Source: Henckelia pumila
Lineage: Eukaryota > Streptophyta > Magnoliopsida > Lamiales > Gesneriaceae
DNA: 64,000 nucleotides
Reading direction: 5' to 3'
NCBI RefSeq assembly: GCF_033568475.1
Contig: NC_133121.1
Location: 191,482,664 to 191,546,663 of the forward strand
The first letter of the stretch is position 1. Each line of letters opens with the position of its first letter. The notes beneath the pieces were generated by a model, which ran no database searches, was not told the DNA's origin, and saw only the letters and a program-made list of their open reading frames with translations. The position numbers and the translations under genes are program-made. Below, one piece after another: positions 22,484-31,841 of this stretch.

Positions 22484-23155
22484 CTACGTCAGATTTTCTT
22501 TGGCCTCGGTTTCCATCTTTTTATGTGACTTGGCCTCGGTATTTATGTTGTCCTCCTCGATGCGAAGTCTCACGATCAGATCTTCAAGTTTCAACTCCTT
22601 ACGTTTGTGCTTAAGGTAGTTTTTGAAGTCCTTCCACATCGGAGGAAACTTCTCAATGATAGACGCGACTTGGAATTGTTCATTGATTTCCATACCTTTG
22701 GCCAATAAGTCATGCAAGATGATCTGTATCTCTTGCACTTGACTCATCACAGTTTTTGAGTCTACCATTTTGAAGTCCATAAATTTGCCAACCCCAAACT
22801 TCTTTATTCCTGCGTCTTCAGTTTTGTATTTCTTCTCCAAGGAATCCCAGAGTTCCTTGACCGTCTTGACTGAGGAGTAGACACTATATAAAGTGTCATC
22901 AAGGCCATTCAGAATAAAGTTTCTGCACAGAAAATTGATGTGGTTCCATGCATCAACTGCGGTCCTCCTTTGGGTATCAGAATCGCCATCAACGACGACA
23001 GGGGGATCCTCCTTCAGAAATCTAGATAGATTGAGTGTTGTCAGATAGAACAACATCTTCTGCTGCCAACGTTTGAAGTCGGCACCAGAAAACTTTGGCG
23101 GCTTTTCTCTATGTACAGGGGCGGAAGCGAGAGGAGTGAATGAAACGGTAGACAT
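22484..23155 (-). CDS. Copia gag (UBN2 domain), open up to an in-frame TAG
   Basis: A 223-residue gag starting at ATG 23155, only 39 nt from the LTR. It has the usual order of a UBN2-type gag: KFSGADFKRWQQKM near residue 20-35, SLEKKY near 110, then VGKFMDFKMVDSKTV and a charged C-terminus. The stop (TAG) follows NLT and is in frame with the zinc knuckle downstream, so it is probably a nonsense mutation rather than a natural gag stop, although a gag-only product would still be made. Confidence 0.85.
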   Translation of the reverse strand: MSTVSFTPLASAPVHREKPPKFSGADFKRWQQKMLFYLTTLNLSRFLKEDPPVVVDGDSDTQRRTAVDAWNHINFLCRNFILNGLDDTLYSVYSSVKTVKELWDSLEKKYKTEDAGIKKFGVGKFMDFKMVDSKTVMSQVQEIQIILHDLLAKGMEINEQFQVASIIEKFPPMWKDFKNYLKHKRKELKLEDLIVRLRIEEDNINTEAKSHKKMETEAKENLT

Positions 23156-23178
23156 CTTCAGAATCCGAGAAATACAAA

Positions 23179-23192
23179 AATTTCGTCTTGCG
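23179..23192 (-). other. Candidate self-primer binding site
   Basis: On the minus (sense) strand this reads CGCAAGACGAAATT, starting 2 nt after the 5' LTR, exactly where a primer site belongs. It does not begin with TGG and matches no tRNA 3' end I know. It is a perfect 14-nt complement of 23284-23297 in the element's own 5' LTR (also present at 17852-17865 in the 3' LTR). Confidence 0.6.
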
Positions 23193-23283
23193 ATTGTTAT
23201 AAGGGTGTACTCCGAATTCTAAAAACTTCAATGTCAACAGCAACAATGGCAACAACTAGTCGAGGCGAGAGAATCTCTCTATC

Positions 23284-23297
23284 CGCAAGACGAAATT
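23284..23297 (-). other. LTR segment complementary to the leader
   Basis: The sense strand reads AATTTCGTCTTGCG, 90-103 nt upstream of the LTR end and roughly 185 nt downstream of the start site predicted from the TATA box. It can pair perfectly with 23179-23192. Confidence 0.6.
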
Positions 23298-23509
23298 GTC
23301 CGTTAACAGTGCTCAACGTTGGCGGTAATCGTCCCTAAGATACACCGACTAAAAATCGTGATATAGCAGCACTACAAATATCACGAACTTCAGCGAACGA
23401 AAATACGTTTCAACTTTTCTTTTGAGAAAGTGAGGGAGAGATTTTTCAGAAATATGATGTATACGTTATCAGAAGTTTTTTGTATATATTTTCTGTGTTA
23501 TAACCACCG

Positions 23510-23517
23510 TATATATA
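23510..23517 (-). promoter_or_regulatory. TATA box, 5' LTR copy
   Basis: TATATATA on the minus strand. A second TATA-like stretch lies about 25 bp further downstream (23482-23489). Confidence 0.6.
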
Positions 23518-23613
23518 GTCTTATACACGAAACAACACGTTTGAAGTCGTAAGGATGCAACCCATGATAGAAAAAGCCCAGAAAGAGTCGTGACTTTTCA
23601 GTCTGCAGAAGGC

Positions 23614-23790
23614 GCGCTCGGTCGGTTATTTTTGACCGATTGAGCGCCCCACTTTTGTCTGTCTCGCTCAAATAAGGGTGCGCTCGGTCGGTAAAATTTG
23701 GCGGACTGAGCGCCCAACTTTTCTGAAGCCCATTGTCTCGCAAGGCGAGGGCTGCGCTCGGTCAGTCATTTTTGACCGCTCGGGCGCACT
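23614..23790 (-). repeat. Three-unit hairpin array in the Copia 5' LTR
   Basis: The same array as at 18192-18369. CTCGGTC cores start at 23617, 23683 and 23757. Confidence 0.85.
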
Positions 23791-24133
23791 AATTTTTTTT
23801 CTTTTATCAATTAAATTTTATCCAAAAAGAATAATTGATCATAAGACCTCGCCTCGCCACGCCCCGCCGAGCCGGCCGGCCGCGCGTGTGTGTTTGTTGT
23901 ATCGATTAGCGTCTTGCCCCTTTACAAAACATCCGGTGCCCTAAGGGCCCAATCCCATAATCCAAAGTTGGATTATATAAGGTGAACAAAACATTGAACA
24001 TGTTCCAATGTGGGACAAACCAAAACAAGTTTTCCCTTCAATTTATTTCATCAAATTCAAACTATTCCAACACAATTCAAATAAGTCTTTCAAGCCCATT
24101 TCAATTATAATTCATTCAATAATTATTCCAACA

Positions 24134-24322
24134 CTGATATTGTTTGTTAAAAAAAATTAAGAATAATAATAAAATGACTTATTTAATTCGTCCATTGATC
24201 AATTCTACATGGTTAAACTAAAGTTGAGCTCACATTAGACTCAAGTCCAATGAAAGGGTTTGATTGCTTCACGTACGTTCATCAATAAATCTATAAATAG
24301 GCAGTGATTCTCTATTTTTAAA
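24134..24322. other. Flanking spacer, nothing recognised
   Basis: Starts with the right CTGAT target duplication of the Copia element. AT-rich, with no gene. Confidence 0.6.
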
Positions 24323-24573
24323 CACTAAAAAAAACGAAAGTTTTGCTACAATTTTTAAAAAATCTTAGCAAAACTTCCAACGGTTATAAAACAACTGTTA
24401 GAAACTTAGTAAAATTTTCAAATATTAAAAGATTGCAACGATTTTTATATTTTCAAATATTAAAACATTACGACGGTTTTTAAAAAACCGTCGCAAAAAG
24501 ATGTCACGGTTATTTTAAAACCGTCGCAAAAATATGCCACGGTTATTGTGTTTATAACATATTTACTCTAGTG
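24323..24573. mobile_element. Small CACTA-like element, about 250 bp
   Basis: Begins CACTAAAAAAAACG and ends TTTACTCTAGTG, so both ends carry CACTA. Inside are several ACCGTCGCAAAAA and CACGGTTATTTT repeats in both orientations, as in CACTA subterminal regions. The expected 3-bp target duplication is not seen (AAA left, TGA right), so the boundaries are less certain. Confidence 0.5.
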
Positions 24574-24579
24574 TGAAGT

Positions 24580-26669
24580 TGTTAGACTCAAGATGGAAGT
24601 CTAAACTCGAAATTAGCCAAACTGATTTTCTGGCGAGCTCTAGTGTTTCGATGATATCTCTCAGTGATGTAAATATTTAGTCGCCAAAAGGACTGCATAA
24701 AAAACTCAATTTGAAACATATCTTATTTCACATAAATTGAGAAGAAATGGATGTAATATTTGTCAAACTAACGTCGTAATACCAAACTGAATTGGATCTA
24801 TTTAGCAAAGAAAAGCAGAATCACTTTACGTCAAGAAGTTATGGTATTTTGGCCATATTTTGCAGCTTGTTTATCCAAATGGAACGATTAAGCATGCGTT
24901 GGAAAGCTACGACAATTATCTACAAATCATATTCACAAGTGAATGTCCTAATATGAGCATAATGAGCTGCTAAACTGCATTGAGTTTGCTGGTTTGGAAC
25001 TGAAATTATGCAGAGCAGAATTTCTGGCATAGTATGATATTTTGAGCATATTTTCCTCATATAAACTCAAAATGGAGTGATTCTTGATTCCGTCGAAAAC
25101 TAAGAGAAATAAATACAACTTTTATGTTAATCACTTTGCACATAAATCAACGAATCAAGAGATATAATACTCAGCTGACCATATGTACTCCACTAATTTT
25201 GTGTTCAACTGAATTTTGTGCAGCTCTAGTATTTCGAGTATAACATTCGCATATTAACTACAAATTGATTGATTCCGGTGGTGTTGGAAAGATAAGATCA
25301 AGAGATACATTTTTTGTATTCATCACTTGGCCCTGATATCAACGGATCATGCAAAATGGCATCCAGTTTATCAACTGCTACGAAACTGAGTTTTCTCAAC
25401 TATTACCGCACCCAAACTGCTCCAAGTCTAGTTTTGCACCAACGTTTAGTTTAACAAGATCCGTTTCGCTCCAATATCAGTTTACCAAGATCAGTTTTGT
25501 AATTCAGTTTAGCACTCCAAAAACAGTACAAAAATCTTTAACGGCTCTATTTCTGTGTCTAATGACTTTATCATTCTTGGAGCCTATAAATACAACATAT
25601 TGAAGATTTAACACAAGATGTTGAAAGGGGATTCAAAGACATAGGGCAGCAAAATAGATTATCAGTTAGATTGAGAGCAAAGCCCAAGGTGTGAAGAACA
25701 AGAAGAAAAGTGAGCGTTCACTGCCAAGTTCTTTACACCAAACTAAGTTTATAGAACACCATTTCTTGTCCAAAATCTTTATATATCAGTTGAAGAGAGC
25801 TCACTCACACACATATGAGATATGTACTTTTAAAGAATAGTTGAGTGAGAGTCTTAACACAAAGACGTTAAAGATTATGTTTGTAGTCTTGACATAAGAG
25901 ACATTAAACATTATGCAGATTGTGAGGTTGCGGCCTACAATCGAGTGCAGCTAGGAGTTCTAAGATAGGTAGTAGGTAAATCCTAATCTTGGATTTGGTT
26001 TGTACAAGTGGGTTGTATAAATCAAAGTCTTCTAGTATTATCCTTCCGAGGAGGAAGAAGGGGTGACATAGAAGTTGTTGAAATTTCCGAACATCCATAA
26101 ACAAATTCGTGTCTCTTTATTTCTTGCTACTATTTTGGATTGCATTTTTGAAACATTTTATGTATTTGATAAAATACCTAGGGGTGAATTTCGGTATACC
26201 GTATCAAAAATATCGGTATGAAAAAAATTCATAGCAATACCGATACTGAAGTTACGAAATTTTGATTTAGAAAAAATCCATATTGATACCCTATGGATAC
26301 CAAAAAAAATTACGCATACCGAAAAAATGTCTGTATATTGAAAAATTTTGGTATGGTATCCCAAAAATTTGGTATTTTGGGTTCGATATGCCAACCCTAA
26401 AAATACCTTAATGTTGCGTTCAAAGTGTTTGATAAAATGCTTCAACTAAATTGTTTTCATCGATCAACTTGCATCCTTTTAAAATGATTTACAAAATGTT
26501 AAATTAGTTTCTACGAATGATTATTTCGAGTATTTTCCACTTGGTTTTGAAACCAATCTCGATTTAATTCATCGGTGCTCAATATTTCAAGAACCAAGCT
26601 ATTGTAGCTCAAAATATTATAAAAGTGTGCATTCACCCCCCCCTCTCTACACTCAAACCGATCCTATCA
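24580..26669 (+). mobile_element. SIRE-like Copia LTR remnant
   Basis: Starts near TGTTAGACTC and ends near CCGATCCTATCA, after a C-rich run (26635-26645) typical of SIRE LTR ends. A TATA box (CTATAAATACA, about 25584-25594) and a following G/A-rich leader give plus orientation. The part before the TATA box (24600-25560) contains several diverged repeats of a GAGCTCTAGTGTTTCGA-type block about 200-600 bp apart. No clear target duplication was found, so this may be a solo LTR or a fragment. A hAT MITE is inserted at 26179. Confidence 0.5.
26179..26399. mobile_element. hAT-type MITE, 221 bp, perfect 8-bp duplication
   Basis: Ends are TAGGGGTGAATTTCGGTAT and, inverted, TAGGGTTGGCATATCGAAC. Both flanks are AAAATACC (26171-26178 and 26400-26407). 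The interior is made of GGTATACCG/CGGTATTGG-like inverted repeats and has no coding capacity. Confidence 0.9.
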
Positions 26670-27058
26670 GTTCAAGAGTCCTAGCCGTTGTGGTGGAGTC
26701 TTACCAACCCTAGTCTCCTACCTTGAGTAGAATCCTGCCCTAACAAAAATTCTACTCTAACAAGGTAATTCATCCCTTCAGCCTCTATATTTACCAGGTA
26801 TTTCTTATGGTTTACACATTTACTTTTTTCTCATGCATTCACTCACTCATATTCTCCTGCTCTCAATTTTATTACGATATGAATCTTATGAGCACTTACT
26901 TAGACATCGAAGGGGTCATGCCAAACACACCTTCGGTGCCCCTTAACCGTGTTTCTGTCTGTGCAGAACTACGTCGCACCCGACCCGAACCGATTTGTGA
27001 GAGATTTGAAAATCTTCTCTACCAGACCAAACCCGAGGTACATTTTTGATATCATAAA

Positions 27059-27076
27059 TGGCGCAGTCTGTGGGAA
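27059..27076 (+). other. Primer binding site of the Gypsy element
   Basis: TGGCGCAGTCTGTGGGAA, 4 nt after the LTR end ATATCA. It matches the common plant Gypsy primer site TGGCGCCGTCTGTGGGAA with one change. Confidence 0.8.
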
Positions 27077-27097
27077 TTTGAAGAAAAAAGAGTTGAG

Positions 27098-27881
27098 ATG
27101 GCTAACGAGTTGGCGAGTTGGAGGAAATCCACCTGTCGACCCGACGGTACTCAATCAACTAATTGCCGCCTCTGTGGAACGAGCGCTAGTAGGTAGGGAG
27201 AGGGCCAATCAACCTCCTCCCAACCAGGATGCGCAATTAGAAGAAATCAGAAATCTTAAATAGGAGATGAAATTTTTTAGGAAAAATCTGTCTGGATATC
27301 TAGTCGCACCAGTCCGAAACGTCCTCTTTTCTCCTGAGATATTGGAAGCGGAGCTCCGTAAAATCTTCAAGTTTCCGCATATAGGGGAATACGATGGAAA
27401 GGGGGATCCGGAGGAACACTTGTCTCGTTTCGAGAATGTTGCATTGTCGCATAGGTATTCCGATCTGATCAAGTGTCGGGTCTTCCTCACCACTCTGATA
27501 GGGTCATCCCAAAAATGGTTTAACCTACTCCGTCCAGGGTATATTCATGAGTTCAAGGACTTCAAAAAATCATTTCTTCACCACTTTGCCAGAAGCAAGA
27601 AACACCTTACGACTACTTTCAACATCTTCGCTGTTAAGCAGCGAGAGCAAGAGGGCTTGAGGGAATACATTCAAAGATTTAGTGTTCTATCCCTCGAGGT
27701 GCCAGCCGCCACAACTGATTTACTTGTCAGCGCCTTCATCCAAGGGCTTAGTACCGAGGATTTACTAAAATCATTGATAAAGAAACCGCCCGACACGTAC
27801 GAGGAATTACTAGCCCGTGCTGAGAAATACGTAAATTTGGAAGAAATACAAGCCTCTCGATCGGATAAGAAGAGATATTAG
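27098..27881 (+). pseudogene. Gypsy gag (Retrotrans_gag)
   Basis: The ATG at 27098 (MANELAS) fits the family start. A frame change follows within about 30 codons, then the VLNQLIAASVERAL block and a TAG at 27261. The open part 27267-27881 (204 residues) holds the capsid domain: FPHIGEYDGKGDPEEHLSRFEN, SQKWFNLL, FKKSFLHHFA, LREYIQRFSV and the SLIKKPPDTYEELLARAEKY block. Coat protein of the particle. Confidence 0.85.
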
Positions 27882-28431
27882 TTCAAGAGTCCCAAAAATT
27901 CCAGGCCATCCATCATACCCAAGAGAAGCAGAACATCGCCCCGACCCAAACTACTAGGGCAATTCTCTTCTTTCACGCCCCTAAGGATGATCAAGACTCA
28001 AGCCCTCCAGATCTGTGAAGATAAACAACTTCTACAAAGCTCCCGTAGTGTTAGCACGTGCCTCGTAGGACAAAATCAGACAAGTATTGTTACTTTCACA
28101 ATGAATATGGGCACAATACCAATGACTGTCGACAATTGTAGCAAGAAATCAAAAGGATAATTCAACAGGATCTAGGTATGAAGATATACTGACGCAAAAA
28201 GGAGGAGGGTATCGGACCAACATAAGGTGTAGGGACGGTCCTGATCACCCAGATCAAAGGAAAAGGCCTGACCCGTCTCGGGGGCAATTTCAACGCTCGA
28301 AACAAAATCAGCTAGGAAATAATCAAGGGTTGCCCCCTCCCACAAAGGGAGTTATTAACATGATTTCTGGAGGACCAACAGATGGGGATTCCAACTAAGC
28401 GAGAAATACAAGCAGTAAAAAACTAACAAAT
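27882..28431 (+). pseudogene. Gypsy nucleocapsid remnant
   Basis: No long frame survives. Near 28085-28130 a knuckle-like CYFHNEYGHNTNDC is readable, the variant with His in second position that is found in this Gypsy group. The rest is broken. Confidence 0.6.
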
Positions 28432-28857
28432 ATGGAAATTTACGACCAGGTAACTCGGACGGGCCCGACCCTCTCCTTTGGCCAAGAATATTTGAAAGGT
28501 ATATCTGAAAATCATAATGATGCATTATTTATCAGGGCCATGGTGACCAATTATGATGTAGCCCAGATTTTCATTGATTCGGAAATCTCAGTTATTGTAT
28601 TGTTCCAAGAAACAATAAACCAGATGGATTTGGGAGAATACAAAATGGTATCAGTGGTGACCGCAATGTTTGGATTTACCGGACATGCAATCCGTCCTAT
28701 AGGATTGATCAATCTACCAATTACTTTGGGCAAGACATACCTTTGGAAAACAAGAATCGTCAGTTTCATTGTTGTGGATGCACCGTCAGCATACAACGCT
28801 ATTCTGGGAAGACCATCCATGACAACTTTCATGGATGTGGCCTCCACACTGCACTAG
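28432..28857 (+). pseudogene. Gypsy aspartic protease
   Basis: A 141-residue open stretch. The active-site region reads IFIDSEISVIVLF where the family has DSGSS or DTGSS, so the catalytic-loop Gly is replaced by Glu and the enzyme would be inactive. The IRPIGLINLPITLG and YNAILGRP blocks confirm the family. It continues in another frame toward RT. Confidence 0.8.
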
Positions 28858-29507
28858 AAATAAAATTATCAATAGGAAAGGAAGTTAGCGAGGTACGAGG
28901 AGGTCAAAAAATGTTTCGAAAATGCTATGTAGAGGAAGTTCGAATAGAACATAAAGTGGTCAAGACTGACAAAAGTGACCGACCCGGATCGCGTGGTCGA
29001 GAACAGGTGAACATCCTAGAAGAAAATATTCCGATCTCCATGGAGGAAGAAAGCAAGGAAATCTTGATCTCTCCCTCGACTAGGTCTGTAAAAGTGGCTC
29101 AGACACTAGAAACATCTCTTAAAAAGCAGGTGGTAAAATGTATGATGGAGAATAAGGATATATTCACATGGGCCATATCAGACCTCTTAGGGGTGCAGAG
29201 AGAAATAATGGAGCATAATTTGAATGTAATGAGAGAGAGAGTTGTCATGTCATTCATAAGAAATGACATTTTGGACCAGAAAAGGATGCAGTTATCCAAA
29301 AACAGGTGGAAGAGATACTGAAGTTTGGACACATCCAAGAGATTCACTTCCCGACATGGTTGTCGAACATAGTGTTAGTACCTAAGTCCTCGGGAAAATG
29401 GCGTATGTGCATGGATTTTCGAGATCTAAACAAGGCATGTTCAAAGAACTGCTACCCCCTTCCCCTGATAGATCAACTTGTCGACTCCACAGCTGGGCAT
29501 GAGCAAC
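28858..29507 (+). pseudogene. Gypsy reverse transcriptase, N-terminal part
   Basis: Spread over two frames (to 29321, then 29306-29507). FPTWLSNIVLVPKSSGKWRM and CMDFRDLNKACSKNCYPLP are the first RT blocks. The sequence ends after DSTAGHE, before the catalytic YXDD block. Confidence 0.85.
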
Positions 29508-30462
29508 TGTATAGTAGCCCGGTTCCATTTTACAAAATTAAAATGATTAAGCATGGATCGAAGCTTAATTTGGATTTAATTGGACGAATCTTGGATTTTT
29601 GGCCAAGGGAAGTTCGGAAGGTCTGAACTAGAGTTTGGAGGGTCCAAACCCTTCGGAGGCTCAGTCCAAGTATCAGAGGCTACGATGAGTTGGAGCGTCC
29701 GAACCAGGATTGGAGCATCCGATCTCAGTAAGGCCATGCAGTTGATGAGGTGTCAACGCTGATCGGACATGCAACAGTTCGGAGCCTTCGAAGTAGGGAT
29801 TGGAGCATCCGAACCATGCATGCAGTGACGTGGTCTGCATGCAGAGATCGGAGCATTCGAACCCTCGATCGGAGCATCCGATCTCCGCCTATAAATAGTG
29901 GTTCCGAGATTCAGATTTTCACACCATTTCTCTATCTTTTTCTCTCGGTGCTTGAGTAGTTTAGGGGCTTCCTTGCCTTAGTTATCAAGGGATGAGGCCT
30001 TGGCAAGGCGTGCGGGAGTCATTGTGGAGTTGTGTCCAAGTTCTGGGGCATCGTCATCAGTGGGATGACGATGGAGGAAGGTATTCCTAAGTTTCCTATA
30101 CATAGTTAGGGAGAATGCTATAACTTAGTTATGGATTTTAGAATAATATTATGATGCATGAGTATTTTGCATTATAGTGCGGACTATAGGCTTGGACATA
30201 GAGATGGTTTAGCTTGCCTAGTATCTGAGGTACCAAAGTACTTTTCGAGATATCCAGACTAAGTATGCATGTATTATATGGTTGCATGTTTTATATGACT
30301 TTATCTGTATAGCATGTCATGACTGTATGTTGTATACATGAACATATTGATCATGTATCTTTGAGATATCCTATTGTAGGGCGCTCACCCTACAAGTAGT
30401 GGATGTTTGGATACGTAAGTCTTGTGTCAACTCACCATTATGGTTGGACACTTGTACTAGTA
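29508..30462 (+). mobile_element. LTR fragment with TATA box and GATC-rich array
   Basis: Starts TGTATAGTAGCCCGG inside the broken Gypsy RT. The first 380 bp include an array of GATCGGAGCATCCGAAC-type motifs (29620-29888), followed by TATAAATA (29890-29897) and a pyrimidine-rich leader. The layout matches the solo LTR at 12262-13748 in the opposite orientation. The 3' end is missing; a Copia gag scrap follows. No target duplication was found. Confidence 0.6.
29890..29897 (+). promoter_or_regulatory. TATA box of the LTR fragment
   Basis: TATAAATA in the context CCGCCTATAAATAGTGG. Confidence 0.7.
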
Positions 30463-30714
30463 TCAGGTCACCATTATCCACTGCTCTTGTTGTTTTTCCT
30501 TAACCTCATCAAGTGATAAATACAGCATTTGGTAATAATTTACCATTTCATGAAATGTAGTGATCAAAGCTTCTCGTGTAAAATTTTCTGAACTAAAGTC
30601 GAATACATGTTCACTTGTTGATGGTTGACTGTCATCAGTCATGAGGCAATTGACTTCGTCATCATCACTAGAACTAGTAGAGAATTTTGACACTGAGGAG
30701 TCACTAAAAGTCTC
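30463..30714 (-). pseudogene. Copia gag C-terminal fragment
   Basis: An open piece of 76 residues with the acidic SSSDDDEVNCLMTDD stretch and the FSSENFTREALITTFHEMV block found between capsid and zinc knuckle in plant Copia gags. It is cut at 30714 by the Tekay LTR; the missing remainder may lie beyond the window end. Confidence 0.65.
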
Positions 30715-31841
30715 TGTGAGACTTCGTTTCTAATCAACTAATATCGGACAACAATCGATAAGTAAACAAGAAACCAAGATTAGAAGCAACCAATTATATA
30801 TATATTTTTTTTGGAAGGCTCGCGCGCCCGCGCTTACATCAGCGCGCCCGTGCTGACATCAGCGCGCCCGTGCCTAAGCTTCGCAAAAACCAGTGCGCCC
30901 GCGCCGATGCTGCGCAAAAATCAGCGCGCCCGCGCTCTAAGTAAGAATGCCCGCGCCCTTACCTTGCAAAGAGGCCGCGCGCCCGCGCCGTCCTCTCGCC
31001 CAAAAAAGTTAAGGCACCGAAATAAACTTAACAAAACCTAAACACTTGCATTAAAAGTATTTGACATGCCAATAACAATACAAGTAAGGTTTAGGGAAGA
31101 GAAACATTCAATTCGGTAGTACCTACATCGATTCTTGCTTACAAAACAAATACGAGAAGTTTGAATGACTAAACATGTTCGCAAAACATAAATAGGTTGA
31201 CAAATTCGACTTCTAAACGAGTCTCACTTCTATCTCTTGCTCTTGACACTAACCAGGTCTATGCTGACTTGATCCTGCCCTTCCTGTTTCCAAGTACACA
31301 TACAAAACAAAGCAACAGCCGGATAAACCGGTGAGAATGATAATCCCAGTAAAAGCAACATATCAAGTAATACAACAATAAACATGCTTTCAAGACAACA
31401 ACACAATCAATAACAACGTAATGAAATGCATGTCTTTAAACCGGGATATCAAATCTGATAAACGAAGGATTGCTGATTTGCTTTTGGGATCCCGAGGATG
31501 AGATCATGTGACGACTCACCGACTCTCCCAATCAAGGTGGTGCCACATATCTCACTCCTCTAGACTTTGAGCAACCATAATGAGTATGCTAGCACTAGGC
31601 GATACGACTACGACCTAGGCCACTCAATCATAGTTCCCAAATGTCCAAACAAAAAGGGTGGTTCTGCCCGCTGAATCAACGTAGGCTCAAGATGAATGCA
31701 TAACAGAAACATAAAACATAAGCCACATAGTCAAAAGCAAAATCAATCAACAAGATACAAGTTCCTCATGCTAGAACAAGTGTAGATGCAATATGTGATT
31801 TGAAAGGGAAACTCGAGAACCAACTGTCCTGAGTATGCTAT
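30715..31841 (-). repeat. Tekay 3' LTR, left part
   Basis: Joined with 58092-58994 it gives an LTR of about 2.03 kb; the break is marked by the GCTAT duplication. It carries the GC-rich array (30821-30990) and a block at about 31294-31330 (CACATACAAAACAAAGCAAC...) that is shared with the LARD LTRs at about 47260 and 54075. Confidence 0.9.
30821..30990 (-). repeat. GC-rich GCGCGCCCG array in the Tekay LTR
   Basis: Seven copies of GCGCGCCCGCGC or near variants (30822, 30842, 30862, about 30893, 30924, 30949, 30977) in an otherwise AT-rich LTR. Spacing is 20-31 bp. The array occupies the same LTR position (100-280 bp from the primer-site end) as the hairpin array of the LARD LTR. Confidence 0.85.

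Larger units (their letters stand above)
17754..24133 (-). mobile_element. Structurally complete Copia LTR retrotransposon
   Basis: A 6.38-kb element in minus orientation with LTRs at 17754-18717 and 23195-24133 and perfect CTGAT target duplications (17749-17753 and 24134-24138). The interior carries, in order, gag, zinc knuckle, protease, integrase, reverse transcriptase and RNase H. Coding is broken by about five stop codons and one 1-nt deletion, but the catalytic motifs are still readable, so the insertion is moderately recent. The leader between LTR and gag is only 39 nt and lacks a TGG-type tRNA primer site (see separate entry). Confidence 0.97.
23195..24133 (-). repeat. 5' LTR of the 17.7-24.1 kb Copia element
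   Basis: 939 bp, TGTTATAA...CCAACA. TATA box at 23510-23517 (minus strand), hairpin array at 23614-23790, and the segment complementary to the leader at 23284-23297. Confidence 0.95.
26670..29507 (+). mobile_element. Truncated Gypsy retrotransposon
   Basis: Plus-strand Gypsy element with the end of a 5' LTR (up to 27054), primer site (27059-27076), gag, zinc knuckle, protease and the first part of RT. It breaks off inside RT at 29507, where an LTR of another family begins. There is no integrase or 3' LTR. Gag and protease resemble plant Tat/Retand-type elements; that assignment is tentative. Confidence 0.85.

Noticed and set aside
23156-23194. Ordinary tRNA-Met or half-tRNA primer site in the Copia leader
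   Set aside because: No TGGTATCAGAGC-like sequence and no match to the initiator tRNA-Met anticodon arm as I know it; the only strong match is to the element's own LTR.
24580-26669. Complete solo LTR with target duplication
   Set aside because: The flanks (GAAGT and GTTCA) do not match, so only an LTR remnant is reported.
30811-31041. 76-residue Arg/Ala-rich frame (+)
   Set aside because: It is the translation of the GCGCGCCCG repeat array in the Tekay LTR.
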